Shown: positions 5,912 to 6,700 of the stretch, in pieces
How positions within the stretch are numbered: the stretch's first letter is position 1
Layout: every line of letters begins with the position of its first letter
DNA from: Paracoccaceae bacterium
Lineage (GTDB): Bacteria; Pseudomonadota; Alphaproteobacteria; Rhodobacterales; Rhodobacteraceae
Direction: 5' to 3'
Assembly: GCA_013214715.1 (NCBI GenBank)
Contig: JABSSB010000084.1
Coordinates: forward strand, 1-6,700
Length of the DNA stretch: 6,700 nucleotides
Translations under genes and position numbers: made by a program
The notes under the pieces: generated by a model
Seen by the model: only the letters and a program-made list of their open reading frames with translations
Database searches by the model: none
Told to the model about the DNA's origin: nothing

Positions 5912-6700
5912 CTAGTCCGACGATTTTTCCCGAACGGCTTTTATGTGGGACACGATTTCTTCTTGAACGAAATCCCGAAATGCTGCGATCCGCTTGGAAT
6001 GGCGTAATTCTTCGGGATATGCCAAATAAACGGGCACAGGTTCCGAAGATAGTTCTGGCAGGACCGGCAGAAGTGTCGGGTTTTCGTCGGCGACGTAATC
6101 GGGGAGGGCGCCGATCCCCAGATCGTTCACCACCGCCTGCATCACCCCATAATAATTGTTCACCGTCAAAAGACCTTTGGGTCCTACGGCCATGATGTCG
6201 CGGATCATCTGCGCGCCCGCCGCCACCTGGGCTGAGCGTGGGTTTTGGCAGATGAGCCGATGCTGCGCCATGTCCTGAAGCGTTTCGGGGATGCCGTAGT
6301 TGTCCAGATAGGCTTGGGTGGCGAACAGGGACATCCGGATCGCCACCATTTTCTTGCGGATCAGATCCGCCTGGCTGGGCTCTTTCATGCGGATCGCGAC
6401 ATCGGCTTCGCGCATAGGCAGGTCCAGCACACGCTCTTCCAGCATCAGGTCGATTTTGAGATCGGGGTATTTTTCATAGAGCTTGGCCAGACGCGGCGCC
6501 AGCCAGAGCGATCCAAAGCCGACCGTCGTTGTGACGCGCAGCTCTCCATAGACCTCTTCTTCGCTGTCGCGGATACGCGCGGCAGCCGCATCCAGGCGGC
6601 GCGACATGGATTTGGTGGCGTCAAACAGCAGCTCGCCCTGTTCGGTCAGAATCAGTCCGCGAGCGTGTCGATGAAACAGGGTGGCGTTCAGGCTGTCTTC
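5912..6700 (-). CDS. LysR-family transcriptional regulator (N-terminus beyond the window)
   Basis: The frame stays open to the window edge, giving 262 residues; usual length is near 300, so about 40 residues of the DNA-binding domain are missing. The first residues in view, LNATLFHRHARGLILTEQG, are the end of the winged helix-turn-helix (recognition-helix end and wing) seen in almost all LysR-type proteins. A linker helix follows (about 21-48), then the effector-binding domain from GELRVTTTVGFGSLWLAPRL, with LYEKYPDLKIDLMLEE, ADVAIRM and, in the second lobe, GIGALPDYVADE. The layout resembles the CrgA/DsdC-like group whose effector domain begins GxLRV. An in-frame ATG at 6607 is internal and is not the start, because the HTH reads straight through it. 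Such proteins often regulate a divergent neighbour, which would lie outside this window. Effector and targets cannot be inferred. Confidence 0.95.
   Translation of the reverse strand, partial: EDSLNATLFHRHARGLILTEQGELLFDATKSMSRRLDAAAARIRDSEEEVYGELRVTTTVGFGSLWLAPRLAKLYEKYPDLKIDLMLEERVLDLPMREADVAIRMKEPSQADLIRKKMVAIRMSLFATQAYLDNYGIPETLQDMAQHRLICQNPRSAQVAAGAQMIRDIMAVGPKGLLTVNNYYGVMQAVVNDLGIGALPDYVADENPTLLPVLPELSSEPVPVYLAYPEELRHSKRIAAFRDFVQEEIVSHIKAVREKSSD

Noticed and set aside
5700..5915. 71-residue plus-strand frame, or a 42-residue frame from the ATG at 5787 after GGGAGG
   Set aside because: GGGAGG is only one base from the ATG, too close for a ribosome binding site, the longer frame crosses a terminator, and the apparent Shine-Dalgarno is better explained as the complement of the CCUCCC motif of the minus-strand RNA.

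Overview
The window looks like chromosomal DNA of an alphaproteobacterium, most likely Rhodobacterales (Roseobacter group). This is inferred from the GC-rich codon use and the style of the PurL, MscS-family and LysR-family proteins; there is no 16S or other marker to confirm it. Every gene I can support lies on the minus strand, so transcription runs from high to low coordinates. Long open frames on the plus strand are antisense shadows of these genes.

Layout from right to left, in the direction of transcription. At 6700-5912 is a LysR-type transcriptional regulator that has lost its first ~40 residues to the window edge. At 5911-5605 is a 307-base gap without a protein gene. It holds a small hairpin just after the regulator, a candidate small RNA (about 5741-5822) with its own promoter and a strong Rho-independent terminator, and the mscS leader. 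At 5604-3292 is a 770-residue MscS-superfamily mechanosensitive channel with a signal peptide, closed by a textbook terminator at 3233-3268. At 3232-2912 is an approximately 320-base gap that should hold the purL promoter but shows no gene. At 2911-746 is purL, the large subunit of FGAM synthase in purine synthesis, followed by a weak hairpin. At 745-661 is a short gap with a plausible promoter. At 660-1 is the N-terminal part of a DppB/OppB-type ABC transporter permease.

The genes do not form one pathway. Nucleotide synthesis (purL), osmotic-shock protection (mscS family), peptide or nickel-type uptake (permease) and gene regulation (LysR type) sit as separate transcription units split by terminators or long gaps.

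Two things deserve attention. The first is the candidate sRNA: a 5' hairpin, an unpaired CCUCCC stretch resembling the 16S anti-Shine-Dalgarno tail, and a terminator, with a promoter-like pair placed so that transcription would start at the base of the first hairpin. The second is the permease, whose sequence leaves its family abruptly near base 73. The last 73 bases are AT-richer and look like the end of an inserted element.
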